A stretch of DNA of 64,000 nucleotides from Liopterus haemorrhoidalis (GCA_963971575.1 OZ020622.1:35246301-35310300), one strand, 5' to 3'; shown: positions 9,222 to 18,363, numbered from the stretch's first letter. Program-made: numbers and translations. The notes: generated by a model not told the origin, from the sequence alone.

Positions 9222-9262
9222 ATCGAGACGTTTCGATTGGTAATCCAATCATCCTCAGTCTA
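9222..9262 (-). ncRNA. hammerhead-ribozyme-like motif in Penelope terminal repeat
   Basis: The minus strand reads CTGAGGA, then a 6-bp stem GATTGG/CCAATC with loop ATTA, then GAAAC. This is the CUGANGA-stem II-GAAA core arrangement of hammerhead ribozymes, which are known in the terminal repeats of Penelope-like elements. There is one extra base before stem II, and stems I and III are weak. The same block recurs at 12281-12321 and inverted near 13755-13795. Confidence 0.45.
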
Positions 9263-9747
9263 AAAATAAGGATACACATTGAAATATAACAAAATCGAAA
9301 TTATTAGTCTTGTATGAAAGAATATTTGTGATGAAGAAATGTAAAAGTAAAATGAAAAACTAGAAAACTAACAATAAAACCAAAATATGAAAAACAAAAC
9401 CAAGATGGCGCGAACTCCATTTTGTATTACGTACGGTTAATAATATATGTGCTAAACTCGTAAACTGAAAAACATTTAAATTAAAACAAAATGGACAAAC
9501 AATATTCTTTAATACAGTCATAATTAGCAACAAAAGGAAGTGTTCTTAACAAAGATAGCTTACCCAATATTATTGTCAGATGTGTAAAATAATGTATTTC
9601 CACATTAAATTGTGTGGAACGGACAGGAACGGTTAATCATAGTCTAGCCGAACGGTCTGTCCTATACTGGTAGACAGATCGACGTCACAGACATATGATA
9701 AGGTGAGGAAACTACTTGTGACAGGTAGGTATCGAAACAGCTGTTTA

Positions 9748-12054
9748 TTATGTGAAAAGTTTAAAATATGAATTATTAAGACCGACGGTATCTGTTTTTT
9801 TATTTACGCATTTATCTTTAGAAGTGTGTATGTGCAGCATCTCTGATATCATTCTTTTTTGAAAATGTCCTTCTTTATCCAAAATTTGAACATTTTCATA
9901 ATCAAATATATGACCCGTTTTATTAGAGTGTACCGCGAGAGCTGTGCTGTTAGGTTTTAATCTTACGTCACTTTTATGTTGGTAAATACGTTTTTTTAAA
10001 ATTTGTTGAGTAGTGCCTATGTAACTTTTACTGCATTCCCCACACGGAATTTCGTAAACAACATTAGCGGTATCAAGTTTGGGAATTTTAGATTTTAATT
10101 TAGAAAAATTATTATTATTATTATTATCTGTACTGAAGGCTAAATTTATATCAAATTTGTTGAAAATATTTTTAAAGGGTGCGAATTCTGAGTTATGATA
10201 TGGGAAGCTGGTATATTTATTATTATTATCTGTTTTATTTGTGGGTTTAGAATTATATGCTGCCCATATTCTTTTTTTAATGCATTTGTTAATGAGGTTG
10301 AGAGGGTAGTTATTATTAATAAATTCTGTTTTTACTTTATGAAGATTTTTAGTCCTGTAATTAGGATGTGCTAACTTTATGGCATGGTCAAGCACATTGT
10401 TGAGGGAGTTGACCTTCAATGACATAGGGTGATTAGAACAGAAATTTAAGTATCGGCCACTGTGAGTATTTTTACAGTACCAATCCGTAAATATCTGGTC
10501 ATCCTCAGACCTTATCAGTAAAACATCCATGAAAGCTATTCTACCATTTTCTTCTTCTTCATATGTGAAGTTCAATCGCGGGTGAAAAGAATTAAAGCAC
10601 TCAACTAGGGTATTAATTGAGTTTTTGGGATATATTAGAATGATATCATCTACGTATCTGTAATAAAGACCAGGGGTTTCTGGTAATCTACTTAAACAAT
10701 TTGTTTCAACTTCTTCCATGACTAAGTTGGCTACTACACTCGATAGCGGGCTACCCATAGCGCAACCATGCGTCTGGGTGTAGAAGTTGTCAAATGCTTT
10801 GAAGTATGTGTTGTTAAGACAAAATCTGGTGCCTATTAGAAATTCTTCTTTGGAGAGTGTGGTGAAATCTGTAATTTGGTCCCATTTATTTTCAATGATT
10901 TTTATTGCCAGGTCAATTGGTGCATTAGTGTAGAGTGATTCTACATCAAGTGAAAGCATTATGTGATTATTGGGGATACTGAAATTTCTGACCTTTTTGA
11001 CAAACTCAAAACTATTTTTAATATTACTATTGGTGAGGCCTACGATGTTTGATAGAATATTTGCTAAAAACTTAGACATTTTGTATGTCGGAGAGTCTAT
11101 ACTTGAAACAATGGGTCTAAGTGGGACACTAACTTTGTGAATCTTCGGTAAGAAATAGATACGTGGGGCATTGGCATTGGTGATTAGAAGACCATTTTTG
11201 GTTTTTTCGTTGATGGATTTGTTATTAAACCATGATTTGATAATTGAATTATTTTCATTTTGGAGTTTATTGGTAGGGTTACTTTTAATTTGTTTGTAAG
11301 TGTCAACTTCGTTCAACAATCCGTTGGCCTTGTTAATGTATTCTTGTTTATCCTGAATTACGGTGACATTCCCTTTGTCAGCTTTACTAACTATAATCTC
11401 CGGGTGTTCTTTTAAGAAAATTTTAGTATCTTTGTTTAATTTTTGAAAAAAGCCTATATTATCATTTTTAATTTTTTGATTTTTATTCCGGTTAATGAGC
11501 GTTTTTGTGTAACTGGTTACTTTATCCCTGAGATTCTGACCATCTTCAATTTGGTATTGGGAGATGGCAGTTTCAGTGCATTTTATTATATTGTTAACTG
11601 TTGATTGTTTAAGATTCGGTTGTTCAAAATTAAATTTAGGTCCTAGGCTTAGACATAATTCTACATTAGTGGGCAGAGCTGTATTGGAAGTGTTCCTTAT
11701 CCATTTATCTTGTATTTTTAGGGGAGGTTTATTTTGATGTTCAATCTGATCATATTTTTTAATTTGTTTATCTTTAATTTTCAAAAAAAGGTTGTTAAAT
11801 TTTATGTCAGTATGTTTAAAATATTGGTTAGTATTGAAATTACTGCTGTCAAAGGATAAAATTTTATTGTGTAAATAAATAAATTTTCTGTCTAATCTGT
11901 TAAAATTATAAATACTATCTTCAATTTCAATGTTAAGAACACTTACCTTGAACATTTTTAGGGCGTTCTTGTATCGTTTGACGTTCCAGAGATGTTGTAC
12001 GCTCTGTGGTTCATGTTGTTGATGAACTTGGGAAGATGTTTTCCTGCGCGACAT
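9748..12054 (-). CDS. Penelope-like reverse transcriptase with GIY-YIG endonuclease
   Basis: The uninterrupted 768-codon frame carries RT motifs in order: SKADKGNVTVIQDKQEYI, SLDVESLYTNAP, GCAMGSPLSSVVANL and the catalytic YRYVDDIILIY (the Asp pair near residue 470). It ends in a GIY-YIG nuclease from about residue 665 (VVYEIPCGECSKSYIGTTQQ, then a conserved KKRIYQH). The protein nicks its target and primes cDNA synthesis there. The ATG at 12054 is the first in frame, but a second frame (11958-12179) overlaps its start and carries a conserved-looking N-terminal block, so the true N-terminus may be made by splicing; an AAG/GTAAGT donor-like site lies near 11948. Frame length fits a complete, possibly active gene. 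Confidence 0.93.
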   Translation of the reverse strand: MSRRKTSSQVHQQHEPQSVQHLWNVKRYKNALKMFKVSVLNIEIEDSIYNFNRLDRKFIYLHNKILSFDSSNFNTNQYFKHTDIKFNNLFLKIKDKQIKKYDQIEHQNKPPLKIQDKWIRNTSNTALPTNVELCLSLGPKFNFEQPNLKQSTVNNIIKCTETAISQYQIEDGQNLRDKVTSYTKTLINRNKNQKIKNDNIGFFQKLNKDTKIFLKEHPEIIVSKADKGNVTVIQDKQEYINKANGLLNEVDTYKQIKSNPTNKLQNENNSIIKSWFNNKSINEKTKNGLLITNANAPRIYFLPKIHKVSVPLRPIVSSIDSPTYKMSKFLANILSNIVGLTNSNIKNSFEFVKKVRNFSIPNNHIMLSLDVESLYTNAPIDLAIKIIENKWDQITDFTTLSKEEFLIGTRFCLNNTYFKAFDNFYTQTHGCAMGSPLSSVVANLVMEEVETNCLSRLPETPGLYYRYVDDIILIYPKNSINTLVECFNSFHPRLNFTYEEEENGRIAFMDVLLIRSEDDQIFTDWYCKNTHSGRYLNFCSNHPMSLKVNSLNNVLDHAIKLAHPNYRTKNLHKVKTEFINNNYPLNLINKCIKKRIWAAYNSKPTNKTDNNNKYTSFPYHNSEFAPFKNIFNKFDINLAFSTDNNNNNNFSKLKSKIPKLDTANVVYEIPCGECSKSYIGTTQQILKKRIYQHKSDVRLKPNSTALAVHSNKTGHIFDYENVQILDKEGHFQKRMISEMLHIHTSKDKCVNKKTDTVGLNNSYFKLFT

Positions 12055-12179
12055 CTCAACAGGAAGTTTCTCCGGTTTTTGGCCTTGATATATTTCGTTC
12101 TTGTTTTTTCGTATGTGGTGATAAAACTGTAGTTGGTTCCAAGTGTTTGCTTCAGGAATCTATAGTACCCGGATTCCAT
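11958..12179 (-). CDS. Penelope upstream frame with conserved N-terminal block
   Basis: A 73-codon frame overlaps the start of the long RT frame in a different phase. It encodes KAKNRRNFLLRCRAGKHLPK, a Cys/Arg block like those found at the start of Penelope-like proteins. Either it is the real N-terminus joined to the RT frame by splicing or frameshift, or a separate short leader. The sequence alone does not decide. Confidence 0.5.
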   Translation of the reverse strand: MESGYYRFLKQTLGTNYSFITTYEKTRTKYIKAKNRRNFLLRCRAGKHLPKFINNMNHRAYNISGTSNDTRTP

Positions 12180-12801
12180 TTTATTTAATCGAAAGAAAGT
12201 TCTTGACGAAATTAATATGGGTATTAAATAAAATTCTTATGTCATACTCGTCATAAATTTATTAAAACAATATTTATCGAGACGTTTCGATTGGTAATCC
12301 AATCATCCTCAGTCTAAAAATAAGGATACACATTGAAATATAACAAAATCGAAATTATTAGTCTTGTATGAAAGAATATTTGTGATGAAGAAATGTAAAA
12401 GTAAAATGAAAAACTAGAAAACTAACAATAAAACCAAAATATGAAAAACAAAACCAAGATGGCGCGAACTCCATTTTGTATTACGTACGGTTAATAATAT
12501 ATGTGCTAAACTCGTAAACTGAAAAACATTTAAATTAAAACAAAATGGACAAACAATATTCTTTAATACAGTTATAATTAGCAACAAAAGGAAGTGTTCT
12601 TAACAAAGATAGCTTACCCAATATTATTGTCAGATGTGTAAAATAATGTATTTCCACATTAAATTCTGTGGAACGGACAGGAACGGTTAATCATAGTCTA
12701 GCCGAACGGTCTGTCCTATACTGGTAGACAGATCGACGTCACAGACATATGATAAGGTGAGGAAACTACTTGTGACAGGTAGGTATCGAAACAGCTGTTT
12801 A

Positions 12802-13671
12802 TTATGTGAAAAGTTTAAAATATGAATTATTAAGACCGACGGTATCTGTTTTTTTATTTACGCATTTATCTTTAGAAGTGTGTATGTGCAGCATCTCTGA
12901 TATCATTCTTTTTTGAAAATGTCCTTCTTTATCCAAAATTTGAACATTTTCATAATCAAATATATGACCCGTTTTATTAGAGTGTACCGCGAGAGCTGTG
13001 CTGTTAGGTTTTAATCTTACGTCACTTTTATGTTGGTAAATACGTTTTTTTAAAATTTGTTGAGTAGTGCCTATGTAACTTTTACTGCATTCCCCACACG
13101 GAATTTCGTAAACAACATTAGCGGTATCAAGTTTGGGAATTTTAGATTTTAATTTAGAAAAATTATTATTATTATTATTATCTGTACTGAAGGCTAAATT
13201 TATATCAAATTTGTTGAAAATATTTTTAAAGGGTGCGAATTCTGAGTTATGATATGGGAAGCTGGTATATTTATTATTATTATCTGTTTTATTTGTGGGT
13301 TTAGAATTATATGCTGCCCATATTCTTTTTTTAATGCATTTGTTAATGAGGTTGAGAGGGTAGTTATTATTAATAAATTCTGTTTTTACTTTATGAAGAT
13401 TTTTAGTCCTGTAATTAGGATGTGCTAACTTTATGGCATGGTCAAGCACATTGTTGAGGGAGTTGACCTTCAATGACATAGGGTGATTAGAACAGAAATT
13501 TAAGTATCGGCCACTGTGAGTATTTTTACAGTACCAATCCGTAAATATCTGGTCATCCTCAGACCTTATCATTAAAACATCCATGAAAGCTATTCTACCC
13601 TTTTCTTCTTCTTCATATGTGAAGTTCAATCGCGGGTGAAAAGAATTAAAGCACTCAACTAGGGTATTACT
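12802..13671 (-). pseudogene. Penelope RT/GIY-YIG, 5'-truncated tandem copy
   Basis: This copy contains the last ~275 codons of the same protein, starting within the RT thumb region and including the complete GIY-YIG domain (SYIGTTQQILKKRIYQHKSD). Relative to the full copy it carries a few substitutions, for example LMIRSED for LLIRSED. Truncation is at 13671, where sequence switches to an inverted element end. Confidence 0.9.
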
Positions 13672-13851
13672 CTTTTACATTTCTTCATCACAAATATTCT
13701 TTCATACAAGACTAATAATTTCGATTTTGTTATATTTCAATGTGTATCCTTATTTTTAGACTGAGGATGATTGGATTACCAATCGAAACGTCTCGATAAA
13801 TATTGTTTTAATAAATTTATGACGAGTATGACATAAGAATTTTATTTAATA

Positions 13852-13853
<2 letters not shown>

Positions 13854-13928
<75 letters not shown>

Positions 13929-13940
13929 GTATATATATGT
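13854..13940. repeat. (TA)n microsatellite
   Basis: About 70 bp of pure TA repeats followed by a degenerate TA/GTA stretch. It borders the inverted Penelope end and may have been its insertion target, since TA runs flank the other end too (9126-9134). Confidence 0.95.
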
Positions 13941-13979
13941 ATGTACATATATGTATAAGTATATATACATATACATTTA

Positions 13980-14112
13980 AGTATTTATTTATTTTTATTG
14001 TTTCTTTTTTTTTTCCCAATATGTGTAATGAATTAATAAATGTGTATCATTAATGTATCCCTGTAAATGGCGAATAAGCCAAAATTACAAATAAAGCTAA
14101 TTCTAATTCTAA
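13980..14112 (+). mobile_element. 3' tail of a LINE ending in TAATTC repeats
   Basis: The segment contains GGCGAATAAGCCAAAATTAC followed by AATAAAGC and repeats of TAATTC. A short complementary stem-forming motif followed by a simple-sequence tail is typical of Jockey/CR1-type LINE 3' ends. No coding part is left. Confidence 0.55.
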
Positions 14113-14274
14113 AAAGCTCTAAAAATGTCTATGGCGGAGGCAAGGTATAAGGTGGCTGTGTCTATGTCTAAACAAACAATGATAAAAATTAATAAAGAAA
14201 ATTGATTATAACAAGAGTAATTCGACTTATTTTGAAATTGAAAAAATTATTGGACCAACAGCCGCCACACATCC

Positions 14275-14775
14275 ATCTGCAGCGAAAGAAAATACATTTT
14301 TCTATATCATTTGCTAATTTTATCTCCAAATGAACCACGATTACTTAAATTCTTCTAGTAACAGTTCGTGCTGATAATTGTACCGCTTTTTTTCTATTCT
14401 TTTTAAATTATTCAAGAAGTGTATGAGCAGCTTCTAACATGGCTTCTTTCACTAATTTTCCATCTGTAAATGGTTTTTTATTTTTAGCTAGTATATGCAA
14501 TATCTTAAATAACGCAATAGTTGCCACTTAAGATTGCATTGGTTTAGTAGAAAAACGTTATTGAAGATTTTAAAGAAAAATCTTTTTTCTTCTAATTTCA
14601 GAGTTCATAGTCACTGTCAAAATTAGTATGAACCGTTTTAAAATGTCGTTCAATATTACTTTTCTTGGGAATCGCAACTTTATTATTACATAACAAGGAA
14701 ATACACTTGCTTTTGTAATCTACAAAGCAATATTGAGATTCCCATTCATTCTCGACCAATTAATTCCAATGAGCC
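14275..14775 (-). pseudogene. hAT transposase N-terminal part (ZBED-like), broken
   Basis: The minus strand encodes a BED-type finger (CFVDYKSKCISLLCNNKVAI, then RHFKTVH), later LAKNKKPFTDGKLVKEAMLE, and ends ...EKCIFF where the 10-kb block begins. Stops follow VHTNFDSDYEL and the HTLLE segment, so it is a pseudogene. It is the upstream half of the hAT gene whose continuation lies at 4177-4262 and below. Confidence 0.8.
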
Positions 14776-14799
14776 CCATAAACAGGACATCGTGCGTAC

Positions 14800-15234
14800 C
14801 TACCCACAATAATACTTGCATGGAAGAGCAGATACTTGACACCCGCTATAACCATACACTGAGGAATTTTCACGCAGGGTGAAGGTATCCACAGTCCAGT
14901 CTTTTAATAAACTAGGAGTACAATAATCCGCAAAACATGCCAATCCTCGTGCCTGGTAGCACCGACTATGAGATTGGGTTACCAATTGGTAATCACATGT
15001 TTGATTAATTGGATTATAATAATATTCCAAGTAAGACTTCGTAAGAGAGTACATAGCCATATTATCATTGATATATTTTAAGCATAAAGTCGATGATGAC
15101 GGAATATGGAGAATTCCATTGTGTGTCTGGTCACAATGGGAGTCATAACAGATTTTATTATTTGATTGAAGATACATTGTATCATCACAACAAAGACAAA
15201 AGCAGATTTCTATCAAAAGGATATACATTGTCAA
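14800..15234 (-). pseudogene. Cys-rich envelope-like N-terminus with signal peptide
   Basis: The 144-codon frame begins with a hydrophobic signal-like segment (MYILLIEICFCLCC) and has about 15 further cysteines, an NQT and an NSS glycosylation sequon, and a CYQARGLACFADYC block. The cysteine pattern resembles class II fusion glycoproteins of the phlebovirus Gc type, which occur as env genes in some LTR elements. No transmembrane anchor is present because hAT sequence takes over at 14790. Family assignment is tentative; a secreted cysteine-rich host protein is the alternative. Confidence 0.4.
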
Positions 15235-15397
15235 AAGATTGGATTGATTAGAATCCGGTCTTCATGATCTCTCGAGTATCATCTTGATTAAAGTGTTGTG
15301 GACTAATTAACTTATTTGTCGCGCCCATAAGGCCCTTATTATTATAAAATTAAATTTAGTTCCTCATTTAAATTAGATTCCAAATCTGCTGTGGTTT

Positions 15398-15640
15398 TTA
15401 CATGATTATCAAAATAGTTGTATACAATAAAAGTGGGATTTTGATTTTTGGGCTGAGTGTCCTGGTCTCCACGTCATCATGTTCATCCGAGTCATCGATT
15501 CCCTCACTTTGGCTGTCATATTGATTGCTGCTTGCAATGTTGTAGATTCTTAGATAATTTAATTTTTTTGAAGACGGCTTGAGTTCTTCTTTAACTGATC
15601 TCTTCCTACTAATTGAGGGGATTGATAGAGGGTCCACCAC
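15398..15640 (-). CDS. unrecognised acidic ORF next to E0
   Basis: An 80-codon frame starting four bases from the end of element E0. It has a basic patch (SRKRSVKEELKPSSKKL), an acidic stretch (SEGIDDSDEHDDVETRT) and a hydrophobic tail. I do not recognise it. It could be the remnant of an internal retroelement gene downstream of E0 or a chance frame. Confidence 0.25.
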   Translation of the reverse strand: MVDPLSIPSISRKRSVKEELKPSSKKLNYLRIYNIASSNQYDSQSEGIDDSDEHDDVETRTLSPKIKIPLLLYTTILIIM

Positions 15641-15644
15641 CTTT

Positions 15645-16125
15645 TGTTACGGTAGGGGGGCAGCTCGGAAGAGGTCCTCAGATCCCTACCGCCTTGAGAT
15701 TCAGGAGAAACACTCCCTCGTCTCACCCGCAAGCAATATACCTACTTAGCTCAGTCGAGTAGAGTTCACAATGCACCGACTTGGCTTGAAGAGCTTGAAC
15801 ACTTGACTAAGTCCTCTCTGAAAATGTAAAAAGGGCTCTCCGTAAATAATACCAGGGGATAGAATTTAGGTATTTATTGAGAAGTACAGATTGACAATAT
15901 AAGCAAACGGTATATCAAACATTACGAAATGAAACAAGTAGATGATGTGGACATACATCCATAAAAGTAACAATCAGAATACAATATCTACAGTTGTTGA
16001 AGAAACCGTCCGAGGAGCTAGGAATCTGTTTTTTGGGAAACCAGTGCCACAGATGTAAAGTTGGGAATAAATATTCTATGTATTTATGACGGAAAACATC
16101 TATTGTAAGTCCATTCCAATTTACA
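15645..16125 (-). mobile_element. E0: truncated member of the TGTTAC...GTAACA family
   Basis: The end at 15645 reads TGTTACGG and the next ~190 bp align with the equivalent end of E1 (16826 onward): shared blocks include CTCTCGT/CCTCGTCTCACCCG, GCTCAGTCG, GGCTTGAAGAGCT and CCTCTCTGAAAA. An AATAAA (minus) occurs at about 15877 as in E1. The protein-coding and promoter parts are missing; a hairpin follows directly. Confidence 0.75.
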
Positions 16126-16194
16126 TCAGTTCAGTTTCACCTAATTATATTCACAATCTACCAATAAGTGTACTATACACGGTGCGTCCCATAA

Positions 16195-16276
<82 letters not shown>

Positions 16277-16347
16277 TCTTATGGGACGCACCGTGTATAG
16301 TACACTTATTGGTAGATTGTGAATATAATTAGGTGAAACTGAACTGA
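16126..16347. repeat. near-perfect 222-bp hairpin with (TA)n centre
   Basis: Arms 16126-16195 and 16278-16347 are reverse complements over about 70 bp, joined by a TA repeat. Inside the arms the motif ACGGTGCGTCCCATAAGAAT resembles mariner-type terminal repeats and is preceded by TATAC, but the symmetry extends well beyond it. No coding capacity. Confidence 0.92.
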
Positions 16348-16825
16348 AATATATATATATATATATAGTTGCGAGGAAGTATAACGAGCTACTTGTTGAA
16401 ATACAAAATAAGAAATAGCAGGGCGTTAGCTCTTGTTTGAGCTCTATTTGAGTTTTGAAATTGAACACAACATTTCTCTCTTTAAATTTCCTATATTTCG
16501 GCAGTTTTATTTTATTGCCTTCATTCAGGGTTTCTATAACAATTTTAAATTTTCAATTACACTTGTAAGTACATAATATAATTTAATAAATAACAGTTTA
16601 AATTTTGAAAAACCTTTAGAAAAGTTAAGTAAAAATATGGTAAATTTTGAAAAAGTACTTACAGAAAAAACTAAGTTGCGCATGGCTATATAAAACATAA
16701 GTTGAAAATAACTGTCTTTTCACAGATACATATTTAAAAGACTAAGTTGTAAAACATCTTAACATCCCACATCACTCTGTTTTTTAAGTAAATACTCACA
16801 AAACAGGTTTAACACATGTTATACT
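16348..16825. other. AT-rich gap with a Penelope-end relic
   Basis: No gene is seen. Near 16490-16545 the minus strand reads CTGAATGAAGGC, a loop, then GCCGAAA, the same kind of hammerhead-like core found at Penelope ends, so this is probably an old Penelope terminal fragment. The rest is unremarkable AT-rich DNA with a short TA run at 16349-16368. Confidence 0.4.
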
Positions 16826-17169
16826 TGTTACGGGGAGGGGCCTCGGACGAGGTCCAGAGGTCCCTACCGCCGTGAGAGTCGAGAGAAGTGGTGCAAGTTC
16901 CCTCTCGTCTCACCCGTAAACACTGTACCCAGGTTTCGCTCAGTCGGTGAAGAGCCCAATATGCGGCTAGCTTGAAGAGCTGGTGAACCTAATAAACCCT
17001 CTCTGAAAACGTGTAAGTGGGTTGCAGTTAAATGACACACAAAAATATGGATTTATACATTTATTGAGAATAGCAATTGTATTAAACAAGAATAAGAAAT
17101 ATTGAATATATTGTAATGGAATAAGTAGTAAATATCTATGAACATAATGACAATAAATAAAAACCAAAG

Positions 17170-18267
17170 CTAAACCAAAGAAGGCTTGGGGGCGGCGGTC
17201 GATGGTTTAGATGGGGGCGAAAATACCGAGCGTGGTCGAAGTGGTGGCTTGTGAGGCGTCTCGGGTCCGAAGAGCTCGATGAGGCGGGCCTGGGTACGAC
17301 GGCTGAGGTTGGAGGCGGCTGGAGCTGGACCTGGAGACCTGGTGGTGGTGGTGGTTGGCGTCACGGTGTTGGTGACGTGATGCTGAATAGTTTGAGCCCC
17401 AACAAGGCCCTTTCGACAGTAGTCGACGAATTTCGTCCCTGGTGGTCGAATATACACCTTGCCTGCTGGAGCTGTCTTCTTGGCAGCTGAGTTGACCTCC
17501 GGAACACCCTGGTGGTTGCTAACCGGCAGAATAGCGGATTTCGGCCCTAGGTGCCCTGCGGGAGCTGCGGTTGGTGGCGCTAGCCTCCTGGTGTCGGGGC
17601 GAGTTGTTTGAGGTGTCGGATGGTCAAGTCGGCCTTTTTGGCGCAGCCCAGCGTAGTTCGGACCTGGCAGCCCTGCGGAAGCTGCGGTGGTTGGCAACGG
17701 CTTCCTGATGTCGCGGCGAGTTGTTTGAGGTGTCGGATGGTCGAGTCGGCTTTTTTGGCGCAGGCCGGCGTAGTTCGGATCTGGGAGCCCTGCGGGAGCT
17801 GCGGTTGATGGCGCTGGCTTGCTGACGTCTTCCTGAAGCGTTTGAGCCGACTTTTGTGAAATCGCCTCGGGCGCGGTCAAAGAATGGCGCGCCGCCTTCG
17901 GGGACGCTAGCGGCGCGAATAACCGGGCCCTGGGGTCTCCAATCCTCAATAAGTGATGTTGAACGGACCGCGGGACATCGCCGTAGGGTTTGGACTCCTT
18001 CGATGGAATTAGGCGGCGGCGGAAGACCGTGCGCTGCACGTACCGTGCGTGGGAGCCCTTGCCTCGTCGTCGTGCCACGATTGCGTCGTCTACTGGAACA
18101 ATTGAGGAAATTGGGGGGGGGGAATAGGTGCTGATGATGATGCTGATGTGTGACTGTATAAATTCTTTATAACGTAGACGACGACTCGACGCACTCACAA
18201 TGAGCGAGTGATCCCACAAAAAGCGAGATATATTTTGCGTGATGACGTTGATATTGATGCGCTGCAC
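17170..18267 (-). CDS. E-family Arg/Pro-rich protein (LTR-borne ORF)
   Basis: A 365-codon frame with no known fold that I recognise. Residues ~65-125 hold IVARRRGKGSHARYVQRTVF, FRRRL and DPRARLFAP, nearly matched in E2. The middle carries two to three ~38-residue repeats (GLPxPNYAGLRQKxRLDHPT type). Near the C-terminus lies ELFGPETP, shared with E3 (ELFGAETP) and, less exactly, E2 (IFGPISP). The protein is very basic and rich in Pro, Ala and Thr, so nucleic-acid binding is plausible but unproved. Conservation of separate motifs between copies that differ almost everywhere else argues that it is, or was, a real protein. The C-terminal RRLDF/KRLSF of the others is not present here. Confidence 0.7.
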   Translation of the reverse strand: MQRININVITQNISRFLWDHSLIVSASSRRLRYKEFIQSHISIIISTYSPPPISSIVPVDDAIVARRRGKGSHARYVQRTVFRRRLIPSKESKPYGDVPRSVQHHLLRIGDPRARLFAPLASPKAARHSLTAPEAISQKSAQTLQEDVSKPAPSTAAPAGLPDPNYAGLRQKSRLDHPTPQTTRRDIRKPLPTTAASAGLPGPNYAGLRQKGRLDHPTPQTTRPDTRRLAPPTAAPAGHLGPKSAILPVSNHQGVPEVNSAAKKTAPAGKVYIRPPGTKFVDYCRKGLVGAQTIQHHVTNTVTPTTTTTRSPGPAPAASNLSRRTQARLIELFGPETPHKPPLRPRSVFSPPSKPSTAAPKPSLV

Positions 18268-18363
18268 TCACAATGAGCGAGTGATCCCACAAAAAGCGAG
18301 ATGTCGTAGGTATTTGTTTCGGCGCACTCCACAGAAAGCGAGTGATCTCTGCGGAGAGCGAGA
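18190..18363 (-). repeat. E1 leader minisatellite (~41-bp units)
   Basis: Two near-identical copies of a unit containing CACTCACAATGAGCGAGTGA (18190-18230; 18262-18302) and a degenerate third (18321-18363) lie between the TATA box and the ORF. Each unit can fold back on itself. E2 and E3 have different minisatellites in the same place. Confidence 0.8.

Larger units (their letters stand above)
9135..13853 (-). mobile_element. Penelope-like element: full copy, truncated tandem copy, inverted end
   Basis: A complete unit (9135-12188) is followed by a second, truncated unit in the same orientation (12189-13671); both begin TCGAAAGAAAGTTCTTGACG on the plus strand. The truncated unit is then joined to an inverted copy of the terminal ~180 bp (13671-13853), which abuts a TA microsatellite. 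Tandem, partly truncated units with an inverted terminal piece are the known architecture of Penelope-like elements. The two units are nearly identical (a handful of substitutions), so the insertion is recent. Confidence 0.93.
4263..14271. mobile_element. ~10-kb block bounded by inverted repeats in a hAT gene
   Basis: The left end reads GTGGCGGCAGTTGGTCCAAT and the right end is its inverted counterpart with one early mismatch; about 27 of 29 bp match. The flanks are TTCATCTG (4255-4262) and TCCATCTG (14272-14279), an 8-bp target duplication with one mismatch. Removing the block rejoins the two parts of a hAT transposase gene. The block itself is now a nest of later insertions (LINE tail, Gypsy, Penelope), so the original element may have been far shorter. 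An 8-bp duplication fits hAT or P superfamilies; no transposase of its own is seen. Confidence 0.6.

Noticed and set aside
4263..14271. Reading the 10-kb block as a complete LTR retrotransposon with GTGGCGGC as LTR edges
   Set aside because: The two ends are inverted, not direct, copies and no long direct repeat is present.
16086..16468. Two frames with long Ile-Tyr repeats on both strands
   Set aside because: They are the translation of the TA microsatellite in the hairpin.
17251..18134. Plus-strand frames opposite the E1 ORF
   Set aside because: Shadows of the minus-strand ORF and its repeats; no shared motifs with E2 or E3.
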